Below, piece after piece: positions 4,746-6,499 of a DNA stretch of 6,499 nucleotides. Positions within the stretch are counted from its first letter, which is position 1, and each line of letters opens with the position of its first letter. Below the pieces are notes generated by a model, which worked only from the letters and a program-made list of their open reading frames with translations, ran no database searches and had not been told where the DNA came from. The position numbers were made by a program, and so were the translations under genes. Source of the stretch: Betaproteobacteria bacterium (GTDB lineage: Bacteria; Pseudomonadota; Gammaproteobacteria; Burkholderiales; SG8-39); NCBI GenBank assembly GCA_947467405.1, contig CANIIN010000160.1:1-6499 (forward strand). Direction: 5' to 3'.

Positions 4746-5636
4746 ATGCCCACACCACCTACCGTCCTCTGGACCTTCCACGGTTCCGCACTCGTCCACG
4801 ATTACGACGCTGCGGTGAAGCAGCTCGGCCGCCTGATCGGCCTGCGCCCCATCGAATTCTCCGACAGCACCGATCCGCTCATCGCGCGCAAGGGCGGCAT
4901 GACGTGGATCGCCGACAACAGCATCGAGCTGGTGCAGCCGACGGTGCCCAGCGGCGGCCCGGCCAAGATGCTGGCGCGCAACGGCCCCGGCATGTTCTGT
5001 TTCGCCGTGCACGTGTCGAACCTGAAGGAGACCACCGAGTGGTTCGACCACATCGGCGTGAAGTGGGTGGGCAGCGTCGAAGGCTGTTTCATCTTCACGC
5101 ACCCCAAGGACACCGCCGGCATCTACCTCGAGTGGTCGCAGATGGACGGCCGGCGCGAATGGGAACCGCGCTTTGGCGCCAAGGTGCCGCCGGTGCCCGG
5201 CAAGCCGCTCATTAACGTGATGCGCATCGATCACTGGGGCGCGCTTGTTGGGAATGGGCCGACGGATCCGGAGGCGACGTTCAACCTCATGCAGAAGATG
5301 TGGCCGGCGCCGGTGCTGTGGAAGAATCTCGACGCGCCGCACGATAAACCTTACACCGCGTTCTGGGCCGGCGACGGCGTGTTCGCGTTGTATCGTTGCC
5401 CGGAGTCGGCCGACGAGATGGAACGCCTGTGGGGCATCCGCGATGTCGGTCCGCGCCAGCATCTGATGTCGCTGTACGTCGACGACCTGAAATCTGCTGA
5501 AGCGGTGTTCAAGCAGGAGGGTATCCGTATCCTGCGCGGCAGCGCCAAGGAAGGCCTGATCATCACGCATCCCGCCGACCTGCACGGCATCATCATCGCG
5601 TGGACCGACAAGGCCGTGGGCCATCTCGCGTCGTAG
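4746..5636 (+). CDS. Two-domain VOC/glyoxalase-fold protein, 296 aa
   Basis: A vicinal-oxygen-chelate superfamily protein made of two glyoxalase-like domains (about residues 8-150 and 158-290), each of paired beta-alpha-beta-beta-beta modules. The superfamily includes glyoxalase I, methylmalonyl-CoA epimerase and extradiol dioxygenases. In the N-terminal domain H12 (FHGSALVHDYD), E61 (SIELVQP) and E129 (IYLEW) fall at metal-ligand positions, while C85 falls where a second His is usual, with H89 nearby. In the C-terminal domain only H163 (IDHWGALV) is kept; A285 replaces the final Glu (IIIAW). Type I extradiol dioxygenases carry their metal in the C-terminal domain, so that activity is unlikely. 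The ATG at 4746 begins the first strand and has GGAGA about eight bases upstream; an in-frame ATG 57 codons earlier lies inside the hydratase gene. It probably belongs to the same operon as the hydratase pair. Reaction unknown. Confidence 0.87.
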   Translation: MPTPPTVLWTFHGSALVHDYDAAVKQLGRLIGLRPIEFSDSTDPLIARKGGMTWIADNSIELVQPTVPSGGPAKMLARNGPGMFCFAVHVSNLKETTEWFDHIGVKWVGSVEGCFIFTHPKDTAGIYLEWSQMDGRREWEPRFGAKVPPVPGKPLINVMRIDHWGALVGNGPTDPEATFNLMQKMWPAPVLWKNLDAPHDKPYTAFWAGDGVFALYRCPESADEMERLWGIRDVGPRQHLMSLYVDDLKSAEAVFKQEGIRILRGSAKEGLIITHPADLHGIIIAWTDKAVGHLAS

Positions 5637-5647
5637 TACGGAACGGT

Positions 5648-5688
5648 ACTGCCCGAAGAGTCGCACCAGACGGACCTCTTCGGGCAGT
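5648..5688 (+). terminator. Strong hairpin after the VOC gene, probable operon terminator
   Basis: ACTGCCCGAAGAG (5648-5660) and CTCTTCGGGCAGT (5676-5688) form a perfect 13-bp stem with a 15-nt loop, 12 nt after the VOC stop codon. There is no following T run on either strand (GGGCGCAATAG follows on the plus strand), so termination may rely on the stem itself or on Rho. The position at the end of a gene unit supports the call. Confidence 0.65.
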
Positions 5689-5789
5689 GGGCGCAATAGC
5701 TACTCCGCGGCGACAGCGGCGCGAAGAATCAGCAGCGGGATACCGCTATCATTGACGGATCGCGTCCAACTTTTCCGGAACATTCCGTC
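5689..5789. other. Gap before the third Bug gene; no clear promoter found
   Basis: This 101-nt stretch between the hairpin and the third Bug start codon should hold that gene's promoter. A TTGACG at 5752-5757 resembles a -35 box, but nothing like a -10 box lies 16-18 bp downstream. A TATCAT (5747-5752) resembles a -10 box without a -35. A short AGCGG/CCGCT dyad (5734-5747) is also present. None is convincing. Confidence 0.3.
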
Positions 5790-6499
5790 ATGAAATCCCT
5801 TCGCCTCCTGAAGTTGCTGCAGCGCCGTGTCGGCGCCGTATCCATCGCCTGCCTCGCGGCTGCATCGTTTGTTACCTCGCCAGCCGTGGCTGCCGACTAT
5901 CCGACCAAACCGGTGAAGATCGTGATCGGCTTTTCCGCCGGTGGCGGCGCGGACCTCAACCTGCGCCTGATCGCCGGACATCTCTCCACCGATCTCGGCC
6001 AGCAGGTGCTGGTGGACAATCGTCCCGGCGCCAGCGGCGTGATCGCGGCGCAGTATGTCCTCACGCAACCGGAAGACGGCTACACCCTGCTGTATGCCAG
6101 CACAGCGCTGGTGATCCATTCGGCCAAGGACAAGCCCACCATCAATCTCAAGACGCAGTTCTCGCCGCTGTCGATCTTCGGCCGCGTGAACTATGTGATG
6201 TTCGTGCCAGCCGCCCTGCCGGCGAAGACGCTGGGTGAATTGATCGCCTGGGCCAAGGCCAATCCCGGCAAGCTGAACTATTCGTCCGTCGGCATCGGCA
6301 GCACGGGTCACCTGGGCTTCGAAGTCTTCAAGCGCGTGGCGGGCATTAACGGCACGCACATTCCGTTCAAGAGCACGGCGGCGACGACCGCGGCCGTTGC
6401 AGCAGGCGATATTCAAGTGGGCCTGGAGCCGATGTCCGCCGTGCGGCCGCTCATGGATGCGGGCAAGCTGCGCGTGCTGGCGCTGGCCTCACCCAGGCG
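5790..6499 (+). CDS. Bug/TctC-family periplasmic solute receptor (partial, first 236 aa; runs off right edge)
   Basis: A third Bug-family receptor, open from the ATG at 5790 to the window edge. The signal peptide has a basic start (MKSLRLLKLLQRR), a hydrophobic core and AVAA before DYPTKPVK (cleavage near residue 34-35). The first ligand loop is SAGGGAD (49-55), followed by DNRPGA (76-81), PEDGYTLLYAS, and the complete family segment YSSVGIGSTGHL (164-175), with the His present, unlike in the first Bug here. HIPFKSTAATTAAV and KLRVLAL follow as expected. Roughly 85-90 residues are missing compared with a typical Bug. The ribosome binding site is weak (CCGGAAC, about ten bases upstream). It follows the terminator-like hairpin and so probably has its own promoter. 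TctA/TctB could lie beyond the edge, but orphan status is more common for this family. Confidence 0.92.
   Translation, partial: MKSLRLLKLLQRRVGAVSIACLAAASFVTSPAVAADYPTKPVKIVIGFSAGGGADLNLRLIAGHLSTDLGQQVLVDNRPGASGVIAAQYVLTQPEDGYTLLYASTALVIHSAKDKPTINLKTQFSPLSIFGRVNYVMFVPAALPAKTLGELIAWAKANPGKLNYSSVGIGSTGHLGFEVFKRVAGINGTHIPFKSTAATTAAVAAGDIQVGLEPMSAVRPLMDAGKLRVLALASPR

Noticed and set aside
4746..5636. Type I extradiol ring-cleavage dioxygenase
   Set aside because: The size fits, but the C-terminal domain lacks the His-His-Glu iron ligands; candidate ligands are in the N-terminal domain.
4716..5696. 326-aa minus-strand frame antisense to the VOC gene
   Set aside because: It is Arg/His-rich with no domains, opposite a recognisable two-domain VOC gene.
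5700..6416. 238-aa minus-strand frame antisense to the third Bug gene
   Set aside because: The plus strand encodes a clear Bug protein with signal peptide and family motifs to the window edge.

Overview
The window is GC-rich (about 60-65% by eye) DNA that looks like a member of the Burkholderiales (Betaproteobacteria). The main reason is three separate genes for Bug/TctC-type periplasmic solute receptors in 6.5 kb, with no TctA or TctB membrane partner beside them. This kind of Bug expansion is typical of Bordetella, Achromobacter, Cupriavidus and relatives. The exact genus cannot be read from the sequence.

Layout, left to right. Positions 1-129 are the right-hand end of an IS30-family insertion sequence: the last 39 codons of its transposase, running in from outside the window, plus a probable terminal inverted repeat. 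About 16 bp later comes the stop codon of an aldo/keto reductase gene on the minus strand (145-1143). It is preceded, in transcription order, by a Bug receptor gene on the same strand (1295-2266). A 215-bp divergent region (2267-2481) holds a duplicated 13-bp motif ending in a TGACGTCA palindrome, and faces a second Bug gene on the plus strand (2482-3441). After a terminator-like hairpin and a possible promoter come three plus-strand genes with small gaps: a FAS1-like/MaoC-N hot-dog protein (3588-4124), a MaoC-type hydratase-motif hot-dog protein (4259-4678) and a two-domain VOC/glyoxalase-fold protein (4746-5636). A strong 13-bp hairpin (5648-5688) probably ends this unit. A third Bug gene begins at 5790 and runs off the right edge.

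The most striking non-coding feature is a 115-bp miniature transposable element (4125-4239) between the two hot-dog genes. It has 16-bp terminal inverted repeats matching at 14 of 16 positions, ends resembling IS5 as I remember them, and a perfect 4-bp ATAA target duplication. The left copy of the duplication contains the TAA stop codon of the upstream gene. Removing the element and one duplication restores a 15-nt intergenic gap.

How the genes may work together (inference): the two hot-dog proteins look like the two halves of a heterodimeric enoyl-CoA hydratase / 3-hydroxyacyl-CoA dehydratase, one half lacking the catalytic His and the other carrying it. The VOC protein may act on a related metabolite. 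The Bug receptors probably capture carboxylate-type compounds in the periplasm. Together this suggests a small catabolic island for an unidentified organic acid or aromatic-derived acyl-CoA. The substrate cannot be named from sequence alone.
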